A stretch of 64,000 nucleotides of DNA from Flaccisagitta enflata (lineage: Eukaryota > Chaetognatha > Sagittoidea > Aphragmophora), in NCBI GenBank assembly GCA_965153355.1, contig OZ231128.1:39556001-39620000 (forward strand), given 5' to 3'. The position numbers and the translations under genes are program-made. Below the pieces are notes generated by a model. That model saw only the letters and a list, made by a program, of their open reading frames with translations, made no database searches and was not told the origin of the DNA. Shown in pieces: positions 11,001 through 19,477 of this stretch (position 1 is the first letter of the stretch; each line of letters begins with the position of its first letter).

Positions 11001-14000
11001 AGTTGAAACATTTTTCACGTAAAAATCAACAATAATGTGACACCTCACTTCCGGTGAAACACCCTCCATCTCGCCCTAGATGCAGGAAAGTCGCCAACAT
11101 CGCCTTGTTACGTCTAAATATTAGGTATTAGCTATCTCCATGTGAAATTTCATTATGCTGAGGGCATTTTTACTATCTATAGTGATCATATTATTTTTCC
11201 GCCTAATTATGTGAGACCTGTTAAGATCTTTAACCGCGAACTCAATTGCTCCTGCCCACCTACACACTAGTGCCCCCAGGGTGGAAAAAAGTTCAAGTTT
11301 AGTGACCATTGCCCCCACCTGGTTTTGTAAGCTCTACTCGATGTGGGGAAGTGTTTTCTAGCCAAAATCAAATCATCCTTGGGGCGCTTTTTATATAAAA
11401 TGAAAAATTCAAGATTTTTAGCTTGACTTTGCATACAAAATTTCACAAGTTAGTCTGACATATTTTTTGACAGCATATTGTTAATCCTGACAAAATTCCC
11501 TTTTATTTGATAGGTCGCACTATAGGGTTTTAAAAAGAAATAACCACCGTTATGATTTTTGTAACGGTAGCATAAAAAATAAAAGTTTTATTTCTTTTCA
11601 AAACCCTATAGTGCGACTTATCAAATTAAAGGGAATTTCATCAGGAATAACAATATGCTATCAGAAAATAAGTTGAACTAACCTGCAAATTTCTTTATTA
11701 AAAATCATGCAAAAAATCTTGAATTTTTCACTTTTTTTCAAAAAGCGCCCCAAGGATGATTTGAATTTGGCTAGAAAACACTTCCGCACATTGAGTAGAG
11801 CTTAAAAAACCAAGTGGGGGCAATGGTCACTCAACTTGAACTTTTTTCCACCCTGGGGGCAGTAGTGTACACGTCAATAGGGCTGCCATGTATCTGGCCC
11901 TGTTTTCCCTCAGTCTCTTTCTGTCACTTATTTTACTTAGGGTGCACTTGACTCAATAACCAACTACATGAAACATCTTGTCGGTCTGTCGGTTCGTCAG
12001 CAAGGCACTTTGTATTTGACAATTACACATTGTTTTTCTAGTGCTTATGGGTAGTTTTTGCCAATACTGCCCAAGAACGTGGTTAGCCTATTTCATCACT
12101 GACCCTCCTTCCCACATGCCACATGGGGAGCCGTTTATCCGGCCTTGTTTTTTTATTTACTTCTTCTATTTGCCTATTCCTTTCTTTCTTTTTTCATTCA
12201 TTCATTCATTCATCGTTTCCTTTTTTGGGCAGTGGCCCCAAAGGGCAAATGTCCTGTAGGACACAGGGGATAATTTCCAGATGTCCGTATGTCTGTCCAT
12301 ACATCCGTCCAGATCCCCCCTACCAAGACCACTCAGGCATCTCTTTGGCCTCAAACCAGCCCCCTCAGGCCCCAAATCAGACCTTTTAGGCCCCAAATCA
12401 GCTCTTTTAGGCCCCAAATCAGCCCTCTTAGGCCCCAAATGAGTCCTTTTAGACCCCAAATCAATCCTCTATGATAAAAAATTAGCCCTCCAAGGCCTAA
12501 AATCAACCCACTCAGACCCAAAATCAAATCTCTCAGGTCCAAAATCAGCCCTCAAATTTTTCCTCTCAGGTTGTAAAGATGCCCTGGACCCCCTGCTCCA
12601 AGCAATCAAATGCCCTCAAACATGTCCTCTCAGAACATCTTGAAAATCACCCCGTGTTCTACAGGATATCGGTCCTTTGGGGCTACTGCCCTGCTCTCAT
12701 TCCACTCTTTCGGCTGATCATTTAAAGCAGAGCATCGAGTACCGCTGACCATGTGCGATCCTGGGATGATAAGTTTTATACTTCTTTCCTTCCTTCCGTC
12801 TTTCCTTCCTTCCTTCCTTCCTTCCATCCTTCCTTCCTTCCTTCCTTCTTTCCTTCATCCCTTTATTTAATCACCTCAACAACGCCGCTAACTAGCTTAG
12901 AAATCATCTCTGCTCGAATTTCAGTATGTCATCTTTTTCTTCTTTGTCATTTTAGCTGATTCTGATCGACATGGACGCCGGTGCCATCGCCAAAGCGGAT
13001 CGATTTCTGCGTCTCTGCCAGAGCGTGGGCGTCATCGAACCCGACTCGTTCCGTCTGATTCACGAAAACGCCGAAAACATCCGGTTCAAGTCGACGACCG
13101 TCAATGAGGGTGTTGAAATGGGGAAGACGACGAAGAAGCAAAAAAAGAAAGTGGAGAGTATCGGGTCGTCGTTGATTAAAGGATTAAGACGAGTGCTTGG
13201 TAAATGGTTCATCGAGGGCGGAGGCGATTACGAGAGGGTAGACCGCGGGAAAGAGAGGGAAGAAAGGGATGAAAAGGAAGACGAAGAGGAGGAGAAGGTG
13301 GAGGAAGAGAAGTCGAAAACGTCGGAAGATAGCGAGGAAGATTACATCTCCGATGGAGTCAGCGAGGACAAGGAGACCAGCAAAATTAGGGGTAATCAAC
13401 GCCGTCATCGCCACCGCCGCCGACGTCGCCTCCCAACCCGCCGGGAGCGCGTCGTCATTCGTGCGGACATTTTGGACATCGCCAGCGCCATTCCCGCCGA
13501 CGTCACGAGACGCCTTTTCTGCTGCAACGCCGCCAAGTTGCCATTCATCCGGAAACGGAATGTTCAGGGCATGTCCGAGATTCTTTATGAAAAGTTCCAG
13601 CATGATATGTCTGACGAAGCGAATTCGTCCTCTTCGTCTCTGTTTTCTTTACCTTCCACTTCGTCGTCGCTTTCTTCCTCGTCTTCGTCTTCTTCTCTGG
13701 CGTCCTTTCTCTCATCGACCCATTCTTCTCCGTCATCATCATCATCATCATCATCATCTTCGTCTTCTTCCTCTTCCACCTCCGGAGTTTCCTCCTCGGC
13801 CGCATTCAACGAGGAGAGCGTCTCTTCCTCTTCTTTTCCCTTCCGCCTGGTTGGTCAAGTGACGCCGCCTCAGAAAGTGATTAGCGGCGCCGCGGACGCC
13901 GCCTCCATCGTTGGCTTTATGGCGACGAGAAACGTCAACTCGTGTCAACTTTTTGTCAACGTTGACACTCGAGTCGTGGAAAGCGCCGTTGGACTCGGAT

Positions 14001-14002
14001 AA
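6875..14002 (+). CDS. Nicotianamine synthase-like protein, four exons (whole gene span)
   Basis: Predicted join of 6875-7003, 7576-7712, 8012-9371 and 12956-14002, giving 890 residues and a TAA stop. What is seen: donor and acceptor phases agree at all three junctions (0/0, 2/2, 0/0) and the exons total exactly 891 codons. The conserved blocks in order are LSPCPLVNEQLSALVHL (about residues 91-107), FRYFLNYVSLVHGELQLL (390-407), KTFAFVGAGFPLSGVIL (518-534), LILIDMDAGAIAKADRF (543-559), ADILDIASAIPADV (712-725) and RKRNVQGMSEILYE (741-754). What is known: NAS enzymes join aminocarboxypropyl groups from S-adenosylmethionine into nicotianamine, a metal chelator, on a class I methyltransferase-like fold, and are usually about 280-330 residues. 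Inference: a SAM-using NAS relative, probably soluble, since no signal peptide or membrane span is visible. The extra length is low-complexity insertion. It could instead be a related aminocarboxypropyl transferase with another product. Family assignment is from memory of motifs only. Confidence 0.72.
7004..7575 (+). other. Intron 1 of NAS-like gene
   Basis: Starts GTAAAC and ends TATATCAG. The first ~200 bases match the downstream flank of the second exon-1 copy (60604-60822), including the string CAGCGACCCCCAAAGTGGCC and a TATAAAAG motif. Homology with the second copy stops at about 7210. The remainder holds nothing I recognise. Confidence 0.5.
7120..7127 (+). promoter_or_regulatory. TATAAAAG motif conserved in both exon-1 copies
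   Basis: TATAAAAG in the context CTCTATAAAAGCTCA also occurs at 60729-60736 in the second copy. It lies inside proposed intron 1. If it is a real TATA box it would imply a second transcript starting near 7150 with exon 2 as its first coding exon (ATG at 7543). Conservation may equally reflect recent duplication. Confidence 0.2.
7576..7712 (+). CDS. NAS-like gene, exon 2
   Basis: Encodes 45 full codons plus two bases, about ILSIDQKLSHRRRKYEDYQT to KIWKPA. The proposed acceptor is the pyrimidine-rich run ending TATATCAG at 7575. The donor is CCCG followed by GTAAAC. The exon begins in phase 0 and ends in phase 2, and exon 3 also begins in phase 2, so the join makes an arginine codon leading into LALSPCPLVNEQ. 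The same frame stays open upstream with an ATG at 7543, so this could also be a first coding exon if exon 1 is wrongly linked. The peptide is not itself recognisable; the call rests on phase agreement and position. Confidence 0.6.
7713..8011 (+). other. Intron 2 with microsatellite acceptor tract
   Basis: Starts GTAAAC and ends CACAG. The 3' half is (TATC)n at about 7882-7937 followed by (CT)n at about 7945-8007, so the polypyrimidine tract of the acceptor is itself a microsatellite. Confidence 0.65.
8012..9371 (+). CDS. NAS-like gene, exon 3 (N-terminal domain to SAM-binding loop)
   Basis: Encodes residues 89-542. The acceptor CACAG follows an intron end made almost entirely of (ATCT)n and (CT)n. 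The NAS-like N-terminal block LVNEQLSALVHL is followed by LRRVAIAGEAEMEADAAE, resembling the family's second helix. A variable part follows: an Asp/Asn/Thr-rich stretch with imperfect repeats of about 10-11 residues (nt 8625-8880, residues about 294-379). The conserved FRYFLNYVSLVHGELQLL block lies at nt 8913-8966. A nearly pure (GAA)n tract then encodes about 60 acidic residues (9030-9229, residues about 429-495), and KTFAFVGAGFPLSGVIL, the glycine-rich strand-loop, closes the exon. The exon ends GGAK at AAG, with donor GTTAGT, phase 0. Codon use is rich in GAC, GCC and CpG. Confidence 0.82.
9571..9650 (+). mobile_element. Hairpin-type short element, subfamily AGATGCG, decayed
   Basis: GAGATGCATCCTCGCGTCTC, GTGAGAGGGTCGATGTGTCT, then TGTC units. 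In intron 3. Confidence 0.5.
10243..10390 (+). mobile_element. Hairpin-type short element, subfamily AGATGCG
   Basis: AGATGCG-TCCT-CGCATCT after TTTTTT, then AGCTTTGTCCATCTGTCC. In intron 3, with a GACA run of opposite orientation near 10570. Confidence 0.7.
10610..11221. mobile_element. TA-flanked TIR element (612 bp)
   Basis: Ends are ACAGGTCTCACAAAATTAGG and, reversed, ACAGGTCTCACATAATTAGG, continuing CGGAAA in both, flanked by TA. TA duplication fits Tc1/mariner-type MITEs. A solo end of the same family is at about 51387-51490 and a related element is at 37071-37680. Confidence 0.8.
11261..11870. mobile_element. Foldback element, arms ~280 bp
   Basis: The left arm starts TACACACTAGTGCCCCCAGG and the right arm ends with its imperfect reverse complement. 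Pairing continues inward through CCTTGGGGCGC and TAGGGTTTT strings to a short spacer near 11550-11585, where ACCGTTATGATTTTTGTAACGGT makes an inner hairpin. It sits in intron 3 of the NAS-like gene. Confidence 0.85.
12040..12149 (+). mobile_element. 3' end of a hairpin-type short element
   Basis: Ends GCCGTTTATCCGGCCTTG before TTTTTTT. The upstream part is diverged. It lies in intron 3. Confidence 0.5.
12225..12775 (-). mobile_element. Foldback-minisatellite element
   Basis: One arm is GGGCAGTGGCCCCAAAGGGC plus TCCTGTAGGACACAGGGG; the opposite arm is GTGTTCTACAGGATATCGGT plus CCTTTGGGGCTACTGCCC. Between them are ~20-bp GGCCCCAAATCAGCCCTCTT-type units. The GCTGACCATGTGCGATCC end is on the right, so orientation is minus. 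In intron 3. Confidence 0.8.
12783..12860 (+). repeat. (TTCC)n tract
   Basis: TTCC units with a few TTTCC interruptions, about 100 bp before the exon 4 acceptor. Confidence 0.85.
12956..14002 (+). CDS. NAS-like gene, exon 4 (C-terminal domain)
   Basis: Encodes residues 543-890 and the TAA stop at 14000-14002. The acceptor is CATTTTAG. The first residues, LILIDMDAGAIAKADRFL, continue the SAM-binding domain directly from the GGAK that ends exon 3; the acidic residue after the second strand is typical of class I methyltransferase folds. A Lys/Glu-rich insert (about residues 624-674) and an Arg/His run (about 691-705) follow. The conserved ADILDIASAIPADVTRRLF and KLPFIRKRNVQGMSEILYE blocks come next, matching the NAS region where product strands precede a Leu-Tyr-Glu/Pro signature. 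A poly-serine insert (nt 13621-13830) is followed by FPFRLVGQVTPPQKVISG, the last conserved strand. A long antisense frame across the Ser and Lys/Glu tracts is a low-complexity shadow. Confidence 0.85.
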   Translation: MILIDMDAGAIAKADRFLRLCQSVGVIEPDSFRLIHENAENIRFKSTTVNEGVEMGKTTKKQKKKVESIGSSLIKGLRRVLGKWFIEGGGDYERVDRGKEREERDEKEDEEEEKVEEEKSKTSEDSEEDYISDGVSEDKETSKIRGNQRRHRHRRRRRLPTRRERVVIRADILDIASAIPADVTRRLFCCNAAKLPFIRKRNVQGMSEILYEKFQHDMSDEANSSSSSLFSLPSTSSSLSSSSSSSSLASFLSSTHSSPSSSSSSSSSSSSSSSTSGVSSSAAFNEESVSSSSFPFRLVGQVTPPQKVISGAADAASIVGFMATRNVNSCQLFVNVDTRVVESAVGLG

Positions 14003-14503
14003 ACAAGAATGTTTATTTCTTTTCTTTAAATATGCAGAATTACAAGTACAAGGCGTTACATAGTTGCAATTGCAAATTACGTGTTTGCTAGGATTTACAC
14101 CCAGAAACGAATTTCTAACGGCTAAGTTCGTTTTTGGTAATGTGGATTGTGGATGATTACCCTATTACCTAATATATGTAATGAAAAGGAACTATCTGAA
14201 GTCGAAAGAAACAAAATTTATATTATGTATGTCCGTTGAAGAAAGATTTCCTCACCTCTTGGGTCCGTTATACCACGGTTCGGGTTTTATAATAGCTCAT
14301 CCCGCATTGTCAAGGTTTGATTATGAGTAAGTTAAGGTGACAAATTTCTCGTTTCATGCATATTAGGGTTTTCAAATACCTAACAACACTAATGTAGTAT
14401 ATACATTGTTCACTAAACCTTCATCACAAGTATTTTGCTTAATTAAAACTAGCGTTTTCAGGACCTTAAAGCGATGATGATGATAATGACCAGTTGAAGA
14501 CGT

Positions 14504-14509
14504 AATAAA
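14504..14509 (+). terminator. Possible polyadenylation signal AATAAA
   Basis: This AATAAA is the first clear one I see downstream of the stop at 14002. It would give a 3' UTR of about 500 bases. There is no other support. Confidence 0.2.
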
Positions 14510-14547
14510 CAAGCCCAGGCGTCATCTGCGTGATATCAGAAGAGGTG

Positions 14548-14656
14548 TAACGGACAGACGGACGGACCGATGGACGAACGGAGGGACGGACAGACAGACG
14601 GACGGAAGGACGGACGGACAGACCCTCTTATACAGATGCGGTGACGCATCTAAAAA
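14548..14656 (-). mobile_element. Hairpin-type short element, subfamily AGATGCG
   Basis: GGACGGACAGACAGACGGAC core, CCTCTTATAC, then AGATGCG-GTGA-CGCATCT and AAAAAG. Confidence 0.8.
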
Positions 14657-14729
14657 GATGAGTGAGATATAATGTGATGTATGTAATGAAGATGAAAAAA
14701 AAGAAGATATTGAATGAAAGTTGATTGAA

Positions 14730-14775
14730 ATGGACGGACTGACTCTCTTAAAAAGATGCGATGACGCATCTAAAG
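14730..14775 (-). mobile_element. Second AGATGCG hairpin end, 100 bp after the first
   Basis: GGACTGACTCTCTTAAAA followed by AGATGCG-ATGA-CGCATCT and AAAGAAAA. Same orientation as the preceding copy. Confidence 0.7.
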
Positions 14776-14914
14776 AAAAAAAAAGTGCTCTTGATGGGAA
14801 ACATTAACCTGTGTTTTTCCGGGTAATGGCGCCATAAGATCGAGTCATTGACTCATTGCTCAGTTCAGGTTAGAATTCCCTGAGAAATCCCCGAGAAATC
14901 TATTATATTGTTGG

Positions 14915-14960
14915 TTGATACCAGTAATGGCGACTATCGCAGACTGGAAAACCATTAAAA
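14915..14960 (-). repeat. Microsatellite-linked motif, decayed
   Basis: GATACCAGTAATGGCGACTA then TCGCAGACTGGAAAACCATT. A (CA)n tract follows ~180 bp later. Confidence 0.5.
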
Positions 14961-15138
14961 TAGAGTGTTTTTTGGACAGTGCTCTGTGAATCCAAAACAA
15001 ACTTTGAAGGCGCAATGAGACTCAATGAAATCAGTTAAACACTAACATCTTCCTTCCTTTTTCATTTAAAATGGTCCAATGGCTGGCTGAGAGGTTAACG
15101 TTAGCCAATCTGGCCGATTTGCCAGCTTTCATCATTGC

Positions 15139-15141
<3 letters not shown>

Positions 15142-15222
<81 letters not shown>
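15142..15222 (+). repeat. (CA)n tract
   Basis: About 40 CA units followed by diverged ACAA-containing CA units to 15290. Confidence 0.95.
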
Positions 15223-15227
<5 letters not shown>

Positions 15228-15516
15228 AACACACACTCACAAACACACTCATTATCACAAACGCACACACACACAAACACACACGCCCCAAATAAAACGG
15301 ATTGTAAAGAATTAAAACTAAAGAATCTGAGGTAGACGAATAAGAGGATAAGCCGAACGACAAGATTTAGGATCTTAGCCCTGGAAGTTGGTGAAGACTA
15401 GATTCTGAAACAAGTGGTTGGTTTCCCGAGGAACAAGCACCATGTGGCGGGTTTTAGGATTTTATGGGGCAGACACGAGATGGCGCTGCCTCATACTAAA
15501 AGATACGCAAAGAGGA

Positions 15517-15780
<264 letters not shown>

Positions 15781-15897
15781 AAGCGCAGACACACATAAAG
15801 AGCAGACGACAGAGAAGCCTATGCAAAAAAGAAACAAGCAAAAAAAAATATAAAAGAAGATAGAAAGAAAGAAATATGGAAAGAAATATGGAAAGAA

Positions 15898-15900
15898 AAA

Positions 15901-15980
<80 letters not shown>

Positions 15981-15981
15981 A
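15898..15981 (+). repeat. (AAAG)n tract
   Basis: About 21 AAAG units, abutting a hairpin-type short element. Confidence 0.95.
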
Positions 15982-15991
15982 AAAGAGAAAA

Positions 15992-16122
15992 CAAGGCCAA
16001 GTAAGCCAATAGGTGCGACATGTGGATCGTCGAACAAATCCGTTACCAACTGACCAACCAAACAACCGACCAACCGACCAATCAACGGACACAGCCAGTT
16101 ATAGAGGTGCTTTGTCGCACCT
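15992..16122 (-). mobile_element. Hairpin-type short element, subfamily AGGTGC
   Basis: Same ends as the 60067-60177 copy, CAAGGCCAAGTAAGCC and AGGTGC-TTTGTC-GCACCT, flanked by A's, with a GACC/AACC-type core. It directly follows an (AAAG)n tract. Confidence 0.85.
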
Positions 16123-16217
16123 AAAAAAGAAAAAAAAAGGAGGGAAAAAAAGGAAAATTGAAAAAGTAACCAAGGAAGAGGGAAAGAAAGAAAGGAACAA
16201 ACAAACAAACATCAAAA

Positions 16218-16365
16218 CAAGGCCGGATGCACGGCAATACAGTCGCGGACGATTTGGCAGGAGCAGTAATGCAAAAACCGATCGCAATTCAGAAATGTGA
16301 CGGACCGACGGACGGACCGACGGACCGACTGACACGGCAAGGTGTAGAGTCGCGTGTCCGCGACT
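16218..16365 (-). mobile_element. Hairpin-type short element, subfamily GTCGCG
   Basis: Starts CAAGGCCGGATGCACGGC and ends with GTCGCG-TGTC-CGCGAC then TAAAAA. A GGAC/GACC tetranucleotide core (16301-16335) precedes TGTAGA and the palindrome. Confidence 0.85.
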
Positions 16366-16458
16366 AAAAAGAACGACAGATTGACAGAAAGAAACACAGA
16401 AAGAGAAAAACCAGGAAGAAAGAAAGAAATAAAAAATGAGAGAAAGAAGGAAAGAAAG

Positions 16459-16459
<1 letters not shown>

Positions 16460-16523
<64 letters not shown>
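16460..16523 (+). repeat. (GATA)n tract
   Basis: About 16 GATA units between two mobile elements. Confidence 0.95.
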
Positions 16524-16525
<2 letters not shown>

Positions 16526-16544
16526 AAAGAAAACAAGTCATCCA

Positions 16545-17035
16545 AGGATCGCACATGGTCAGCGGTACCCGATGCCCTGCTTGGGGTGACCAAGTAAAGC
16601 AGTGGAGTGAGAGCAGGGCAGCGGCCCCAAAGGGCCGATGTCCTGTAGGACACAGGGGGGAATTTCCATTCGTCCTAAGGGGGAATATAGCAGGCCTAAG
16701 AGGTAATTGAGGCGGGGTTTGAGGTCTGAGGAGATTTATGCCTGAAGATTAGATTTGAGGTCTGGGGGCAGGCTTTAGGCCATGGGGGCAGATTTGAGGC
16801 CTGGAGGGCCAATTTGAGGCCTGGAATGCTGATTTGAGGTCTGGAGAGCGGATTTGAGGCCTTGAGAGCTGATTTGAGGCCGTGAGAGCTGATTTGAGGG
16901 CTAAGAGGGCCTAAATCAGGCCTGAGAGTGAGGATATGAGGCCTCGATAGCAACCAAGTAGGACGGACTGACGGAAGGACGACGAATGAAATTCCTGTGT
17001 CCCACAGGACATCGGCCCTTGGGGGCTGCCCAAAA
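16545..17035 (+). mobile_element. Foldback-minisatellite element, reference copy
   Basis: Order: GATCGCACATGGTCAGCGGT, a small GCCCTGC/GCAGGGC stem, arm GGCAGCGGCCCCAAAGGGCC with GTCCTGTAGGACACAGGGG, ~20-bp units of GATTTGAGGCCTGGAGGGC type, then the reverse arm CCTGTGTCCCACAGGACATC ending GGGGGCTGCCCAAAAAGG. Confidence 0.85.
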
Positions 17036-17039
17036 AGGA

Positions 17040-17081
17040 AGAAAGAAAGAAAAAAAGAATGAACGAAAGAAAGAGAAAAAA

Positions 17082-17149
<68 letters not shown>

Positions 17150-17204
17150 AAGATAGATTTATAGAAAGAAAAAAGGAAAGAGAGATGGAATGAAAGAGAA
17201 AGAG

Positions 17205-17299
<95 letters not shown>

Positions 17300-17389
17300 G
17301 AAAGAAAGAAAGAAAGAAAGAATGAATGAATGAATGAATGAATGAATGAATGAATGAATGAATGAATGAATGAAAGAAAGAAAGAAAAA

Positions 17390-17433
<44 letters not shown>

Positions 17434-17499
17434 ACAACGAAGAAGAAAAAAAAGAAAGAAAAAGAAAGAAAAAGAAAGCAAAGAAAGAGAAAAAGAAAA

Positions 17500-17532
<33 letters not shown>

Positions 17533-17562
17533 AAAGAAAGAAAGAAAGAAAGAAAGAAAAAA

Positions 17563-17618
<56 letters not shown>

Positions 17619-17640
17619 AAAGAAAGAAAGAAAAGAATTT
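17040..17640 (+). repeat. (AAAG)n with internal (GAAT)n
   Basis: 600 bp of AAAG units with short breaks; (GAAT)n at 17321-17372. It begins exactly where a foldback-minisatellite element ends (CCCAAAAAGG). Confidence 0.95.
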
Positions 17641-17794
17641 TGAAAGAAGCAGGTCGGCTGGTAAGAAGATAATCGCCTAATTGGATTTTCTCGGTTGTGG
17701 TTTAGGTAAGATTAAGAAACAGAAACAAGCCCGTCTAAAGAAACGACTTCGCATCAACTGCAATGGCAGCAACTAAGGTGGGGGCAGCGGCGGC

Positions 17795-18555
17795 GGTGAC
17801 AGCGGCGGTGACAGAGACAATCGTGACAGCGACGGTAACAGCGACGGTGACAGAGACAACCGTGACAGCGATGGTGACAGCGACGGTGACAGAGACAATC
17901 ATGACAGCGATGGTAACAGCGACGGTGACAGAGACAATCCAGACAGCGACGGCAACAGCGACGGGTGACAGAGACAATCGTGACAGCGACAACAGTGATG
18001 GAGTACCAGCGACAGTGACAGAGACAATCGAGACAGCGATGGTAACAGCGACGGTGACAGAGACAACTGTGACAGCGACAGTAACAGCGACGGTGACAGA
18101 GACAATCGTGACAGCGATGGTAACAGCGATGGTGACAGAGACAACTGTGACAGCGACAGTAACCAGCGACGGTGACAGAGACAACCGTGACAGCGATGGT
18201 AACAGGGAAGGTGACAGAGACAACTGTGACAGCGACAGTAACATGTAACAGCGACGGTGACAGAGACAATCGTGACAGCGATTGTTACAGCGACAGTGAC
18301 AGAGACAATCATGACAGCGACGGTAACAGCGACGGTGACAGAGACAATTGTGACAGCGACGGTAACAGCGACGGTGACAGAGACAATCGTGACAGCGACG
18401 GTAACAGCGACGGTGACAGAGACAATCGTGACAGCGACGGTAACAGCGACGGTGACAGAGACAATCGTGACAGCGACGGTAACAGCGACGGTGACAGAGA
18501 CAATCGTGACAGCGACGGTAACAGCGACGGTGACAGCGACAACCGTGACAGCGAC
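17795..18555 (+). repeat. 39-bp minisatellite built on GACAGC/GACGGT hexamers
   Basis: The unit is made of GACAGCGACGGTAACAGCGA, CGGTGACAGAGACAATCGT. The last ~240 bp are nearly perfect and the left part is diverged. All plus frames are long and repetitive (DSDGNSDGDRDNR; TATVTATVTETIV). No start, splice or conserved flank supports a gene. Confidence 0.9.
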
Positions 18556-19059
18556 TGCGATAAGAATACAGCAGTGGGCATCATACCAAAATTCCTACCA
18601 GCGGTAGAGCGAAGCTGTATCTTATGCAAGAACAGGCTTTACAGCGCCGAAAACAGAAATTCTTGCACATCAAAGCATAGATGTTACGGACAAAGACACG
18701 GACGGACGGGCGGACACAGCGAGGTAAAGAGTCGCGCGCACCGTAGATTCCCAATATTGGCAAAACCAGTAGGCAGGAGTGGGAATACATGGTTTTTATT
18801 TTTCAACTCAAGGATTACGGACGGACAGGCCGATGGACACAGCATCTCAAGGAGTCACTAGTCCACTGAACAAAAAACAATGATTATATGATGCAATGAA
18901 CCTTAGATTCAATATTCTATAATTTTCCGTCCTTTTTAACCACGTATAACGAGCATTTTCTTGATTGTTGTTGAGTACAAACTGAGTTCATATTCGATTT
19001 TTTTTTCTTTCATAAATTGATTTGTTTCCGTGATTGATTGTACCTTGATTTTCCTTTTT

Positions 19060-19256
19060 AGTCGCGTGTTACGCGACTCTACACCCCGCTTTGTCGGTCC
19101 GTCCGTCCGTCGGTCCGTCGGTCCGTCCGTCACACTTTACTTTTTCGGCGTTAATGGGGGTTTTGGCCTTATTGCTCCCGCCCAAATGTTCCACTGACCT
19201 CAATTATGGCCCCTGCCTAACCGCACGCGACTGGGGTAGCCGTGTATCCGGCCTTG
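19060..19256 (+). mobile_element. Hairpin-type short element, subfamily GTCGCG, full length
   Basis: Starts AGTCGCGTGTTACGCGACTC after TTTTT, then a GTCC/GTCG core, then TTATTGCTCCCGCCCAAATG and a GTGTATCCGGCCTTG end before TTT. This is the best reference copy. Confidence 0.85.
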
Positions 19257-19477
19257 TTTACTGCAAATGTCAAAAGACGTCATCTCATGCTAGTTGCGCC
19301 AACACGCGCATAATCAGTCTGTTTATCATTATTTTTTCTAAAGACTAAGTATGAACCAAATCCCGGACCCTTCTTTTTTTGTCAAGCAAGTTCAGCAAGT
19401 ACTTCAGCATAGCCTAGCCAATTTTTCACAAAATCCTTTCTTTCAGCCCAATAACATACGTGGATGATCATCTTGGA

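Larger units (their letters stand above)
9372..12955 (+). other. Intron 3 (3.58 kb), filled with repeats
   Basis: Starts GTTAGT and ends CATTTTAG. It contains two hairpin-type short elements (9571, 10243), a TA-flanked terminal-inverted-repeat element (10610-11221), a 610-bp foldback (11261-11870), a short-element 3' end (about 12040-12150), a foldback-minisatellite element (12225-12775) and a TTCC tract. About 9400-9570 and 9650-10240 hold nothing recognisable. Confidence 0.75.

Noticed and set aside
13545-13809. Antisense Asp/Glu-rich frame opposite exon 4
   Set aside because: Complement of the poly-Ser tract; no conserved blocks or start context.
16550-16590. tRNA-derived SINE promoter in the foldback-minisatellite element (TGGTCAGCGGTACCCG resembles an A box)
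   Set aside because: No B box at a suitable distance and the ends are inverted repeats, so a DNA-type element is more likely.
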